DNA from: JBBQRS01 sp038214535
Lineage (GTDB): Bacteria > Chloroflexota > Anaerolineae > CG2-30-64-16
Length of the DNA: 21,524 nt
Assembly: GCA_038214535.1 (NCBI GenBank)
Contig: JBBQRS010000084.1
Span: 1-21,524, forward strand
Direction: 5' to 3'
This document shows, piece after piece, positions 13,543 through 19,587 of this stretch. The notes under the pieces are model-generated. The model was not told where the DNA came from. It did not search any database and worked only from the letters and a program-made list of their open reading frames with translations. A program made the translations under genes and the position numbers. Position 1 is the first letter of the stretch; each line of letters begins with the position of its first letter.

Positions 13543-14409
13543 TCAGATCTCCGTCGCGTCGGGGGGCAGAGCGCGGATGTGGCGGATGTAGGCGCTGACG
13601 TTGCGGTCGTCCTGCTCCGGGTAAGCCAAGTCGAACGTCTCGGCCACCGCGTGCGCCAGGCGGCGGAACAGCGCGCCCATCAAAAAGAGCGCGTCCCAGA
13701 CGTGGTCGGTTTGCGCGTCCGGGTAAGTCAGCAACATCTGCGCCCATAGCTCCGGGTCCAACCCATTCGGGAGGTACTTGTCCGCCTTTCCCGGCGAGAC
13801 CTGGAAGTCGGTCTGGACGCCGAAATACCATACGAGCATCCGCATGAACTCGCCGCGCAGCAGTTCCTCGAAGAAGTATTTCGCGTTGGTCGGCTCATCG
13901 CGCCATAGCGCCTTGGCGACGTAAGGGTTCAGCCACCAAAACTCGTTGCAGCAATCGGCGAACTGTTTGGCCGTGGGCCGGGCCGGCAGATACGTGCGGT
14001 CGCTCGGCGGAGGCAGCGCGGGGATCAGGCCGTCCTTATCCAGTAACACGCGCGAGAGGCTGTCGGCGACGCATTCCGCCCACTTCTCCAGTGCGACGAT
14101 GCTCAGGTCAATCCGCACGCCGTCCATGAACTGCATCAGATAGGCGTAACTGCCGTCGTCCGCCGGGGGCGGTTCGACCATGTCCTCCGGGGTTTGCAGG
14201 ATCAGCATCTCGCCGAAGTAGCGCGCGAGCGCCGGGTTGCGGATCAGCGGGGCCGGGTCACGCGCGAGGTAGACGACATCGTAGTCCTGGAACGGGTCGC
14301 GCGGGGCGTGCGGGTTGACGCGTGAGCCGTTCATCACCACGGCGCGGATGTTCTCGTCCGCCTGTGCGTAATCCAGGATCAGGGCCAGCATTTCCTGTTC
14401 GTTACGCAT
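13543..14409 (-). CDS. ANT(6)/AadK-like aminoglycoside 6-adenylyltransferase family protein
   Basis: This 288-residue protein matches the streptomycin 6-adenylyltransferase (AadE/AadK, ANT(6)) family along its full length, which transfers AMP from ATP to the drug. Nucleotidyltransferase residues are present: GSR (28-30), DYD (42-44, in PFQDYDVVYLA) and Asp101 in VRIDLSIV. The LQTPEDM and LLDKDG blocks are also typical of the family. I prefer ATG 14409 because GGGGAG (14423-14418) lies eight nt upstream and the resulting MRNEQEM matches AadK's N-terminus; ATG 14415, which overlaps the HAD stop as ATGA, is the alternative. Chromosomal homologues in environmental bacteria often have unproven substrates, so resistance cannot be assumed. 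The overlap with the HAD gene implies co-translation. Confidence 0.85.
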   Translation of the reverse strand: MRNEQEMLALILDYAQADENIRAVVMNGSRVNPHAPRDPFQDYDVVYLARDPAPLIRNPALARYFGEMLILQTPEDMVEPPPADDGSYAYLMQFMDGVRIDLSIVALEKWAECVADSLSRVLLDKDGLIPALPPPSDRTYLPARPTAKQFADCCNEFWWLNPYVAKALWRDEPTNAKYFFEELLRGEFMRMLVWYFGVQTDFQVSPGKADKYLPNGLDPELWAQMLLTYPDAQTDHVWDALFLMGALFRRLAHAVAETFDLAYPEQDDRNVSAYIRHIRALPPDATEI

Positions 14410-14411
14410 GG

Positions 14412-15065
14412 TCATTCTCCCCGGAGGCCTGACCCCTTGAGATAAGGCAATAGCTCATCGAAGCGCGCGATGACGAGGTCGGGCGCAAGCCCGTCTGACG
14501 GCGTCCCGAAGAGACAGGCGAAAAGCCCCGCCGCCTGCCCACCCAGGATGTCAATCTCCCGGTCGCCGATGGTCATGGTCTCCGCTCGCGGCAGGCCGCA
14601 CAGTTCGAACGCCGCGACGAAGGCCGCCGGATCGGGCTTACGAGCATAGCCGTCGTCATGCGTGATGCTGCCCGTGAAGAAGGGGGCCATGTCGTGGACG
14701 GCGAGGAGGGCCGCGGTGGATGCACGGCGGCGGTGGGTCACGATGGCGTTCTGCCCGCCCGCTGCGCAGACGGCGCGCACCCCCGGAAACGGCGGCTGAT
14801 CCTCAGGGCGCGTCCGGGCGTAGTGACGGATGAACGCCTCCAGGACGGCTTCGGGATCGAGATCGCTCGCTTCACTGACGGCGGCAATGCAGTGATCCAT
14901 CGAGACGCGGGCAAGCGCCTCCAGCCGGTCGCGCGGGGCAGCGACGCCGAACTCGGCCAGCGCGGCCTGCATGGCCGCGGCCATCGCCGGATAGGTGTCG
15001 AAGAGGGTGCCGTCCACGTCCCAGATGATGTTGCGGAACCGCCGCCCCCGGTTTGGTTCGATCAT
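14412..15065 (-). CDS. HAD-family phosphatase, PGP-like
   Basis: A 217-residue haloacid dehalogenase hydrolase, phosphoglycolate-phosphatase-like, dephosphorylating a small metabolite. Motif I is IIWDVDGTLFDT with nucleophile Asp16 and acid Asp18; motif II is Thr110 in AIVTHR; motif III is Lys143 in ARKPDP; motif IV is GDREID (167-172). A helical cap occupies about residues 24-95. I chose ATG 15065 (MIEPN) because AAGGG lies five nt upstream and a TATAAT at 15117-15112 would start the message after the longer frame's ATG at 15131, excluding that start. The stop overlaps the ATG of the ANT(6)-like gene. In several Gram-positive families HAD and nucleotidyltransferase proteins are neighbours, but a joint function here is speculative. 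Confidence 0.85.
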   Translation of the reverse strand: MIEPNRGRRFRNIIWDVDGTLFDTYPAMAAAMQAALAEFGVAAPRDRLEALARVSMDHCIAAVSEASDLDPEAVLEAFIRHYARTRPEDQPPFPGVRAVCAAGGQNAIVTHRRRASTAALLAVHDMAPFFTGSITHDDGYARKPDPAAFVAAFELCGLPRAETMTIGDREIDILGGQAAGLFACLFGTPSDGLAPDLVIARFDELLPYLKGSGLRGE

Positions 15066-15111
15066 GCGTGCCCTTACCTTCTCCATCTTGCCGACAATTT
15101 CACTGCACACG

Positions 15112-15117
15112 ATTATA
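15112..15117 (-). promoter_or_regulatory. -10 box for the HAD/ANT(6)-like pair
   Basis: A perfect TATAAT on the minus strand; the -35 at 17 nt is poor (TAAAAA, 15140-15135) and touches the family A repeat arm. A start near 15105 leaves a 40-nt leader to ATG 15065. Confidence 0.45.
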
Positions 15118-15139
15118 CCATCCCACGACAAGCATTTTT

Positions 15140-15206
15140 AACCACGGAAAACACGGAAAGAAGAAATGCGCTGTTTCCTTCCGTGTATTCCGTGTTTTCC
15201 GTGGTT
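15140..15206. repeat. family A dyad repeat, perfect 19-bp arms
   Basis: Arms AACCACGGAAAACACGGAA (15140-15158) and TTCCGTGTTTTCCGTGGTT (15188-15206). The 29-nt loop region (AAGAAGAAATGCGCTGTTTC core) is nearly identical to that of the copy at 18770-18826. It stands between the HAD gene's start and the GxxExxY gene's stop. Confidence 0.85.
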
Positions 15207-15215
15207 AATGATCTA

Positions 15216-15617
15216 TCACCGCACAATGCGCTCAATTTGGGTTTTTGGATAGTGGCCGAAGTTCACCAACAAACCCAATTCGAGTCCGGTGGCCTTGAGG
15301 TAATTGTGTACCTGCGCTTTGTGCTCGTTGTTCAGCTCATTGACCGCTTTTATCTCAACAATGATGAGATCGTAGCAAACGAAATCCGGCCGATAGGTTT
15401 GCACCAATTGCTCCCCTTTATATTGCAATATCAGGTCTCTCTGCGGGACAAAAGGGATCCGTTGGATTCTGAATTCCTTTGCCAGACATTCCTGATAGAC
15501 GGCCTCGAGGAATCCACAACCCAGTTCCCGATAGACTTCGAACACGGCGCCGCGAATGCAGTAGCTTTCGTCCGGGTATTTTAGCTTCGTCTCTTCCATC
15601 TCCTCCGAGCCTTTCAT
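15216..15617 (-). CDS. GxxExxY protein (PDDEXK_3 nuclease-like)
   Basis: The 133-residue product is a GxxExxY protein (TIGR04256/PF13366), a family with a PD-(D/E)xK nuclease-like fold and no settled function. The name-giving motif is GFLEAVY within ELGCGFLEAVYQECLAKEF. The nuclease-like residues are Asp in YRPDFVCYD and Glu-x-Lys in IIVEIKAV, followed by the usual QVHNYLKATGLELGLLVNFG ending. The start is uncertain: ATG 15617 is given, GTG 15620 is directly upstream with AAAG before it, and ATG 15599 has GGAGG very close. Family A repeats flank the gene on both sides (15140-15206, 15638-15707). Such proteins are widespread in genomes rich in small mobile genes and have been suspected of mobility or defence roles. 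Confidence 0.85.
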   Translation of the reverse strand: MKGSEEMEETKLKYPDESYCIRGAVFEVYRELGCGFLEAVYQECLAKEFRIQRIPFVPQRDLILQYKGEQLVQTYRPDFVCYDLIIVEIKAVNELNNEHKAQVHNYLKATGLELGLLVNFGHYPKTQIERIVR

Positions 15618-15637
15618 CACCTTTGACTAATTTTTGT

Positions 15638-15707
15638 AACCACGGAAGACACGGAACACACGGAAAGGAAGACGGACTTTTTCTCTTTCTTCCGTATATT
15701 CCGTGGT
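15638..15707. repeat. family A dyad repeat
   Basis: Left arm AACCACGGAA (15638-15647) continues with tandem GACACGGAA and CACACGGAA units; the right arm TTCTTCCGTATATTCCGTGGT ends at 15707. The loop is A/T-rich (ACTTTTTCTC). The spacer 15618-15934 holds no gene, only this copy and the next one. Confidence 0.8.
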
Positions 15708-15750
15708 GCTTATCCCTGGAGTGCAACCGGTTTACCCCCCCGCATGTTTT

Positions 15751-15820
15751 AACCACGGAACACGCGGAACACACGGAAACAGAAATTTTCCCCTTCCGTG
15801 TGTTCTGTGTATTCCGTGGT
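15751..15820. repeat. family A dyad repeat
   Basis: Left arm AACCACGGAACACGCGGAAC (from 15751) with a further ACACGGAA unit; the right arm CTTCCGTGTGTTCTGTGTATTCCGTGGT ends at 15820. The loop is AACAGAAATTTTCCCC. It follows the previous copy by only 43 nt, a tandem pair in the same spacer. Confidence 0.8.
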
Positions 15821-15934
15821 GATTATGCAGCTATTATCGCGCCGCACCGGTCATGCGTCCAGTACGGGCGCGACCCACGGCGCGGGGCTGCGTATGAGAA
15901 AGTAGACATCATTGCACGACAAGGAGAAAGAGTC

Positions 15935-17202
15935 ATCATTACATTGCAAAGTTCTGCCGCCACGTTTGCCCTGGTCGTCGCGCGTGTCCTCGCGCTGGCG
16001 CTGGGCCTCGTGTTGTTCATCCCCGTGATCCTGCTGCCGCGGGCGACCGCCACCCCGACCTTCGTGTGGCTCGCGCTGATCGTCGTCGCCGTGGCGCTGC
16101 TCACGGTGCAGTTCTGGTTCAAACCCCTCTGGAGGGGCGTCGCGCTATCGCTGGCCGGGCTGCTCGCGGTGAGCATTCTGGCGGTGCTGGCCTCGCAGTT
16201 CTTCGCCGCCGCGCCGCCCATCACCGGTGCAAACGACGAACCGTTGCCCGGCAGCATCGCCACGCTGGATGCAGGTCGAACTGAATGGCAGCCGCCAGTG
16301 GGTCTCGATCCGTGGGGCAGACGTGGATAACCCGGTGCTGCTCTTCCTGGCCGGCGGCCCCGGCGGCAGCCAGCTCGCCACCGCGCGCTATGCGTTGGGC
16401 GGGCTGGAGGATCACTTCGTCGTCGTGGATTGGGAGCAGCCGGGCGCGGGCAAGTCATTCGGCGCGGTGAAACGCAGTACGCTGACGCCGGAGCGCTACA
16501 TCGAGGACGCGCACGCACTGACGTTGCTGCTGCGCGAGCGCTTCGGCGAGGAGAAGATCTACGTGCTGGGCGAATCGTGGGGCAGCGCGCTGGGGATCAT
16601 GCTGGTGCAGCGCTACCCGGAGTTGTTCCACGCCTTCATCGGCACGAGGCAGATGGTCGCCTTCCTGGAGACCGATCTGCAGGACTACGCCTTCGCGCTG
16701 GAGCTGGCGCGCCAGCGGGGCGACACGGCGAAGGTCGCGAAGCTCACCCAACAAGGGCCGCCGCCCTACTACGGCAAGGGCGTGGGGCTGAAGCAGGCTG
16801 CGTATCTGCTCGACGGCTACAGCTACATGAACGCGAACCCGGCGATCACCGACAACGGCTTCAACACCTTCCGCGACCTGGCCGCGCCGGAATACGGGCT
16901 ATACGACAAGGTGAACTGGGCCCGCGGCCCGCTCGTGACTCTGGGGATCGTCTATCCGCAACTGTGGGACGTGGACTTCCGCGAGCTGGCCCCGCGGCTG
17001 GAGGTTCCCGTCTACTTCCTGATCGGGCGGCAGGCACGACATCAACGCGCCGGTCGCCCTCACCGAGGAGTACTTCAACCTGCTCGATGCGCCGCACAAG
17101 GAGCTCGTCTGGTTCGAGCACTCCGGCCACACGCCGTGGGTTTCCGAGTCGGCCCGCTTCGTCGAGACGATGGTAGACACGGTCCTCGCGCAGACGCAGT
17201 GA
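15935..17202 (+). pseudogene. broken membrane-anchored alpha/beta hydrolase (proline iminopeptidase-like)
   Basis: The original protein had three N-terminal membrane helices (TFALVVARVLALALGLVLFIPV onward, about 15955-16210) followed by an alpha/beta hydrolase of the proline iminopeptidase type. Visible landmarks are LLFLAGGPGGS (oxyanion loop, His of HGGPG replaced by Ala), WEQPGAGKS, the nucleophile elbow GESWGSALG and the catalytic histidine FEHSGHTPW. Three lesions are seen. A 1-nt surplus near 16267 separates GSIATL from VELNGSRQWVSIRG. A tandem GGCA/GGCA (17029-17036) adds 4 nt; removing one copy restores LIGRHDINAPVALTEEYF and reads through to the TGA at 17200. At the expected start, eight nt after AAGGAG (15921-15926), stands ATC (15935) instead of ATG. 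Sequencing error could explain one lesion but hardly all three. Confidence 0.8.
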
Positions 17203-17211
17203 CCGGAGCAT

Positions 17212-17278
17212 CACGCGGAGACGCGGAGGGCGCGGAGGAAAAGACAAAAATTCTCCGCGGTCTCCGCGTCTCCGCGTG
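17212..17278. repeat. family B dyad repeat, reversed orientation
   Basis: Left arm CACGCGGAGACGCGGAGG... (from 17212), right arm CTCCGCGTCTCCGCGTG ending at 17278. The loop AAAAGACAAAAATTC is the reverse complement of the ATTTTTTGTCTTCTT-type loop of the other three copies, so this copy points the other way. Confidence 0.85.
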
Positions 17279-17295
17279 TGTAGATCTGATATTGC

Positions 17296-17324
17296 TTGAC
17301 GCGGCTTTCTCACACCCTTATAAT
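17296..17324 (+). promoter_or_regulatory. promoter of the BrnT-type toxin-antitoxin pair
   Basis: TTGACG (17296-17301), 17 nt, then a perfect TATAAT (17319-17324). The leader to GTG 17372 would be about 40 nt. This is the best promoter match in the window and starts just after the family B repeat. Confidence 0.75.
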
Positions 17325-17371
17325 ATGCACAAGTTGCTGCTTGCACCGTCCACTCGAAAGGAATCGTCCCT

Positions 17372-17623
17372 GTGCCAGACTGGCAGCGCTTTTTGCCGAC
17401 GGACTTCGAGTACGATTTTGAGGGTGACGAGTTAGCCGCGCATCACGTTGCGTTTGAAGAGGCCGTGGAATGCTTCTTCTCCGACTTTGACGTGCGGCGC
17501 AATAAGAGCTACACCGATCGTTATCAACTCATTGGGCGAACGCTCGGCGGACGACAACTCAAGATTATATTCCAGCTTAAATCGGAAAGCGTGGTGCGCA
17601 TCATCACCGGATGGCCGTTATGA
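17372..17623 (+). CDS. brnT: BrnT-family ribonuclease toxin
   Basis: This 83-residue protein fits the BrnT family (RelE-like fold, type II toxin that cleaves RNA). The family's run is visible: FEYDFEGDELAAHHVAFEEAVECFFSDFD (compare the usual WDPxKAxxNxxKHGVxFEEA), then YTDRYQLIGRTLGGRQLKIIFQL and VVRIITGWPL at the end. It lacks the usual Lys-His-Gly (here AHHVAF has a single gap) and stops short of the RRExR tail, so activity is not certain. GTG 17372 has AAAGGA (17357-17362) nine nt upstream. The next gene starts within its stop (ATGA at 17620-17623), the toxin-first order typical of brnTA. The strong promoter at 17296-17324 drives it; repression by the antitoxin is expected. Confidence 0.75.
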   Translation: MPDWQRFLPTDFEYDFEGDELAAHHVAFEEAVECFFSDFDVRRNKSYTDRYQLIGRTLGGRQLKIIFQLKSESVVRIITGWPL

Positions 17624-17910
17624 CTAAAAAAGATGTAAAGAAAAATACCCTGTCTGAAGCGGAGATTGACCGCCGGGTCATCTCACAGGCGGACGTGGAC
17701 GACGCGTGGGAACCGGCGATTCACCGGACGATAGAGCCTGCCGCCCTGCCCATCCCGGCGGAGTTGGCCGTGCGCGCCGCGTTCTTAGCCCGCTTGCATC
17801 GGCGCGCCAGCGTCGAAGACTGGCTGATGCACATCATCCGCGAACGGGTTGAGCTCGAAGAAGCCGCCTTCGCTGACGCCCGCCAAGCCCTGAGCACGCG
17901 CGGCGGCTGA
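17620..17910 (+). CDS. antitoxin partner of the BrnT-like toxin
   Basis: A 96-residue partner protein whose start overlaps the toxin's stop (ATGA, 17620-17623); ATG 17611, nine nt earlier in frame, is the alternative. It has a charged N-terminus (TKKDVKKNTLSEAEIDRR), a middle part DVDDAWEPAIHRTIEP and a C-terminal helical region LPAELAVRAAFLARLHRRASVEDWLMHIIRERVELEEAAF. It does not carry the standard BrnA sequence, but the C-terminal half looks like the CopG/BrnA-like dimerising and DNA-binding helices seen in antitoxins that accompany BrnT toxins in related genomes. The assignment rests mainly on gene order and coupling. It would neutralise the toxin and repress the promoter at 17296. Confidence 0.6.
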   Translation: MTKKDVKKNTLSEAEIDRRVISQADVDDAWEPAIHRTIEPAALPIPAELAVRAAFLARLHRRASVEDWLMHIIRERVELEEAAFADARQALSTRGG

Positions 17911-17920
17911 AACGATTCAC

Positions 17921-17981
17921 GCACGCGGAGACGCGGAGACCGCGGAGATTTTTTATCTTCTTCTCCGCGTACTCCGCGTGC
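17921..17981. repeat. family B dyad repeat
   Basis: Left arm GCACGCGGAGACGCGGAG... (from 17921), right arm TCTCCGCGTACTCCGCGTGC (17962-17981), loop TTTTTTATCTTCT. It lies between the convergent BrnT pair and RelE/Phd pair. Confidence 0.85.
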
Positions 17982-17994
17982 GATCAGTTGCGGC

Positions 17995-18270
17995 CTAATC
18001 TTCCGCCGGCGGCTCGATGCCGTGTTTCTCGCGCAACTGCTCGATGCTGATGCCCTTGCCCTCGCGCAGGCTGTCCCGCGCCTGCGCCACGCGCTCACGG
18101 AAGCGCGGGTCGCGCAACAGCAGCTCCTCCCACCAGGATTCGGGATCTTCAAAGCCGATCAGGATACCTGCCGGGACCCCATGGCGCGTGATGATGATAT
18201 CTTCTTTTTCGGCCATCCGGAGGTAACGCGAAAGATCATCTTTTACCTGATTAAGCGGAATTCGAATCAT
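17995..18270 (-). CDS. Phd/YefM-type antitoxin
   Basis: The 91-residue product has the Phd/YefM antitoxin N-terminus MIRIPLNQVKDDLSRYLRMAEKEDIIITRHGVPAGILIGFED, which folds as the DNA-binding dimer, followed by a C-terminal helix region (WWEELLLRDPRFRERVAQARDSLREGKG) that would wrap the toxin. I use ATG 18270 because GGAGAG lies upstream and because the family starts here; a longer frame to 18294 adds only unrelated residues. It overlaps the end of the upstream toxin gene by 20 nt, so the pair is toxin-first, the reverse of the usual phd/doc or yefM/yoeB order. It is expected to repress the promoter at 18627-18656, where a palindrome overlaps the -10. Confidence 0.8.
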   Translation of the reverse strand: MIRIPLNQVKDDLSRYLRMAEKEDIIITRHGVPAGILIGFEDPESWWEELLLRDPRFRERVAQARDSLREGKGISIEQLREKHGIEPPAED

Positions 18271-18574
18271 CGGTTTTCTCTCCATATTCGGCAAGCCAGT
18301 TCATCGCTTCGCTCTTCTCACGGATTGCCAGAACCTCAACAACGCCGCCCTCATTCATATAAAACACATCGTAGAACGCGCGGATGTCACCAATGCGCAA
18401 CCGATACTGCGGCCACTCCATGCCCTCAAGCCGCTTGATCCGGCTCTTGCTGGTCTTCTCGGGCTCATACCTGAGATGTATCTCAATCGCATCAAGGACT
18501 TCGCTGCGCTCATTCGCACGCAATGCCAGCAAGTCCTCCTCTGCTTCGGGCGCAAAGATGATTTCGTAGCGCAC
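18251..18574 (-). CDS. RelE/ParE-family toxin
   Basis: This 107-residue protein fits the RelE/ParE toxin superfamily: MRYEIIFAPEAEEDLLALRANERSEVLDAIEIHLRYEPEKT is the N-terminal strand and helical hairpin, then KRLEGMEWPQYRLRIGDIRAFYDVFY, the core with the conserved basic RLRIGDIR stretch, and VVEVLAIREKSEAM. RelE-type members cut ribosome-bound mRNA; ParE members poison gyrase; sequence alone does not decide. The GTG start at 18574 has AGGAAGG (18587-18581) six nt upstream. The 20-nt overlap with the antitoxin gene suggests tight coupling. A promoter with an overlapping palindrome stands 50 nt upstream. The C-terminal ten residues after WLAEYGEKTDDSNSA are polar and lie in the antitoxin's N-terminal coding frame overlap. 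Confidence 0.82.
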   Translation of the reverse strand: MRYEIIFAPEAEEDLLALRANERSEVLDAIEIHLRYEPEKTSKSRIKRLEGMEWPQYRLRIGDIRAFYDVFYMNEGGVVEVLAIREKSEAMNWLAEYGEKTDDSNSA

Positions 18575-18623
18575 GATATGCCTTCCTGCATTATTGTTCG
18601 GAATCCGTGGTGAGACGATTATA

Positions 18624-18656
18624 GCTATAATATAGCCATAGAACAGCGGCTGTCAA
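18624..18656 (-). promoter_or_regulatory. promoter and palindromic operator of the RelE/Phd pair
   Basis: On the minus strand TTGACA (18656-18651) and TATTAT (18632-18627) are 18 nt apart. The -10 is embedded in a perfect 13-bp palindrome GCTATAATATAGC (18624-18636), a good candidate antitoxin site that would block the polymerase. Confidence 0.65.
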
Positions 18657-18688
18657 ATCATAACCGCATTTGCCGGGGCGATATCGTT

Positions 18689-18749
18689 GCACGCGGAGAC
18701 GCGGAGGGCGCGGAGATTTTTTGTCTTTTTCTCCGCGCCCTCCGCGCGC
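18689..18749. repeat. family B dyad repeat
   Basis: Left arm GCACGCGGAGACGCGGAG continuing GGCGCGGAGA (18689-18716), right arm TCTCCGCGCCCTCCGCGCGC (18730-18749), loop TTTTTTGTCTTTT. A family A copy follows after 20 nt. Confidence 0.85.
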
Positions 18750-18769
18750 TTTTAGGGCCAGGCATTTTA

Positions 18770-18826
18770 AACCACGGAACACACGGAAAGAAGAATTGCG
18801 CTGTTTCCTTCCGTGTCTTCCGTGGT
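18770..18826. repeat. family A dyad repeat
   Basis: Left arm AACCACGGAACACACGGAA (18770-18788), right arm TTCCGTGTCTTCCGTGGT (18809-18826). The loop AGAAGAATTGCGCTGTTTCC differs from the copy at 15140-15206 at one base, and the left flank GCATTTTAA is also shared. Confidence 0.85.
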
Positions 18827-18854
18827 GATTATCCCGCGTGCGCGCCGTACGGTT

Positions 18855-19136
18855 TTACGGCGCGGGCGTCACCAGGCTGTCGCCGGGCGCGCACTCGGCG
18901 CGGAAGTAGGCCCACTCGTCGCACTCGCTACCGTCGGGGAAGATGCAGATCCCCGCGACCCCGCCCGCCGCGTCGGTGCGCAGCTCCACTTCGCCGCCAT
19001 GCTCCCCGCAGAAGACGGACGCGGGATTCGGCAGGCCGACCGCGGGCGCGGGGGTGGTCGGTGGGATCGGCACGCACGCCGCGGCAAACAGGCTCACGGC
19101 GAGCAGCAGGATGACGAGAAGATATTTGTGAACCAT
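18855..19136 (-). CDS. DUF333 lipoprotein
   Basis: A 93-residue lipoprotein. The signal peptide MVHKYLLVILLLAVSLFAAAC ends in the lipobox FAAAC with Cys21, so the mature protein is lipid-anchored outside the membrane. After a Pro-rich spacer comes the DUF333 domain, NPASVFCGEHGGEVELRTDAAGG...CIFPDGSECDEWAYFRAEC, with its typical cysteines and the DGSxCDEWAYFR motif. DUF333 proteins were once called putative haemolysins and are found in lipoprotein/peptidase-inhibitor contexts; no activity is proven. ATG 19136 is chosen because AAGGGAGG (19150-19143) lies six nt upstream and the signal peptide begins there. The gene is a single transcription unit with family A and B repeats on its two sides. 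Confidence 0.85.
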   Translation of the reverse strand: MVHKYLLVILLLAVSLFAAACVPIPPTTPAPAVGLPNPASVFCGEHGGEVELRTDAAGGVAGICIFPDGSECDEWAYFRAECAPGDSLVTPAP

Positions 19137-19222
19137 GCGAAGCCTCCCTTCAGGTTTCTCAACCGTAGGATAAGCGGGATGCATGGAAAGAACAAGCAGG
19201 GGAAATTATGCGGGGCGGATTA

Positions 19223-19283
19223 TCACGCGGAGACCGCGAGAGATTTTTGTCTTCTTCTCCGCGTCCTCCGCGTCTCCGCGTGA
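19223..19283. repeat. family B dyad repeat
   Basis: Left arm TCACGCGGAGACCGCGAGAGA (from 19223) and right arm TCTCCGCGTCCTCCGCGTCTCCGCGTGA (ending 19283), loop TTTTTGTCTTCT. It lies between the DUF333 gene start and the end of the YafQ-like toxin gene. Confidence 0.85.
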
Positions 19284-19311
19284 TTAGGAGACTTCGATCG
19301 CGTGTTGCTCG

Positions 19312-19587
19312 TTAGCGATAAACCTCGTCGTGACTTCCCACGTCGAGGAGGATGATCTCCTTCTCGGTGATGAGGATCGAAAGGATGATGCGGTAATTAT
19401 AGGTCAGATGGATTGCCTGAACGCCTTCATATTTGCCGCTGAGAGGGTGATAGGATAGTTGTGGCGCGAACGGGTCCTCGCGCAGTTGGGCCAGAACCTG
19501 CGCAAAGCGGTCTCGCAAGTCGGGGTGCTGTTTCAGGAATTTACGCGAGTTGCGCAGGAAACGCTCGGTTGTGACGAGCGTAAACAT
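19312..19587 (-). CDS. YafQ/RelE-like toxin
   Basis: The 91-residue product is a RelE-superfamily toxin of the YafQ/YoeB-like kind: FTLVTTERFLRNSRKFLKQHPDLRDRFAQVLAQLREDPFAPQLSYHPLSGKYEGVQAIHLTYNYRIILSI, then EIILLDVGSHDEVYR. The final GSHDEVYR is the family's catalytic-end signature (His and Tyr), and the LSGKYEGVQAIHLTYNYRI block is the central sheet. It would act as a ribosome-dependent mRNA interferase. ATG 19587 shares its A with the antitoxin's TGA (TGATG), so the toxin is translated after the antitoxin, the classic antitoxin-first order. A TTG just upstream (19590) is possible but less likely. This is the third toxin-antitoxin pair in 2.5 kb. Confidence 0.85.
   Translation of the reverse strand: MFTLVTTERFLRNSRKFLKQHPDLRDRFAQVLAQLREDPFAPQLSYHPLSGKYEGVQAIHLTYNYRIILSILITEKEIILLDVGSHDEVYR

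Noticed and set aside
15066..15131. Longer HAD protein starting at ATG 15131
   Set aside because: The TATAAT at 15117-15112 lies inside this extension, no ribosome site precedes it, and the extra residues are not HAD-like.
17212..19283. Repeated CGCGGAG blocks as a possible CRISPR array
   Set aside because: Copies are hundreds of bases apart, each is its own inverted repeat, and genes rather than uniform spacers lie between them; no cas genes.
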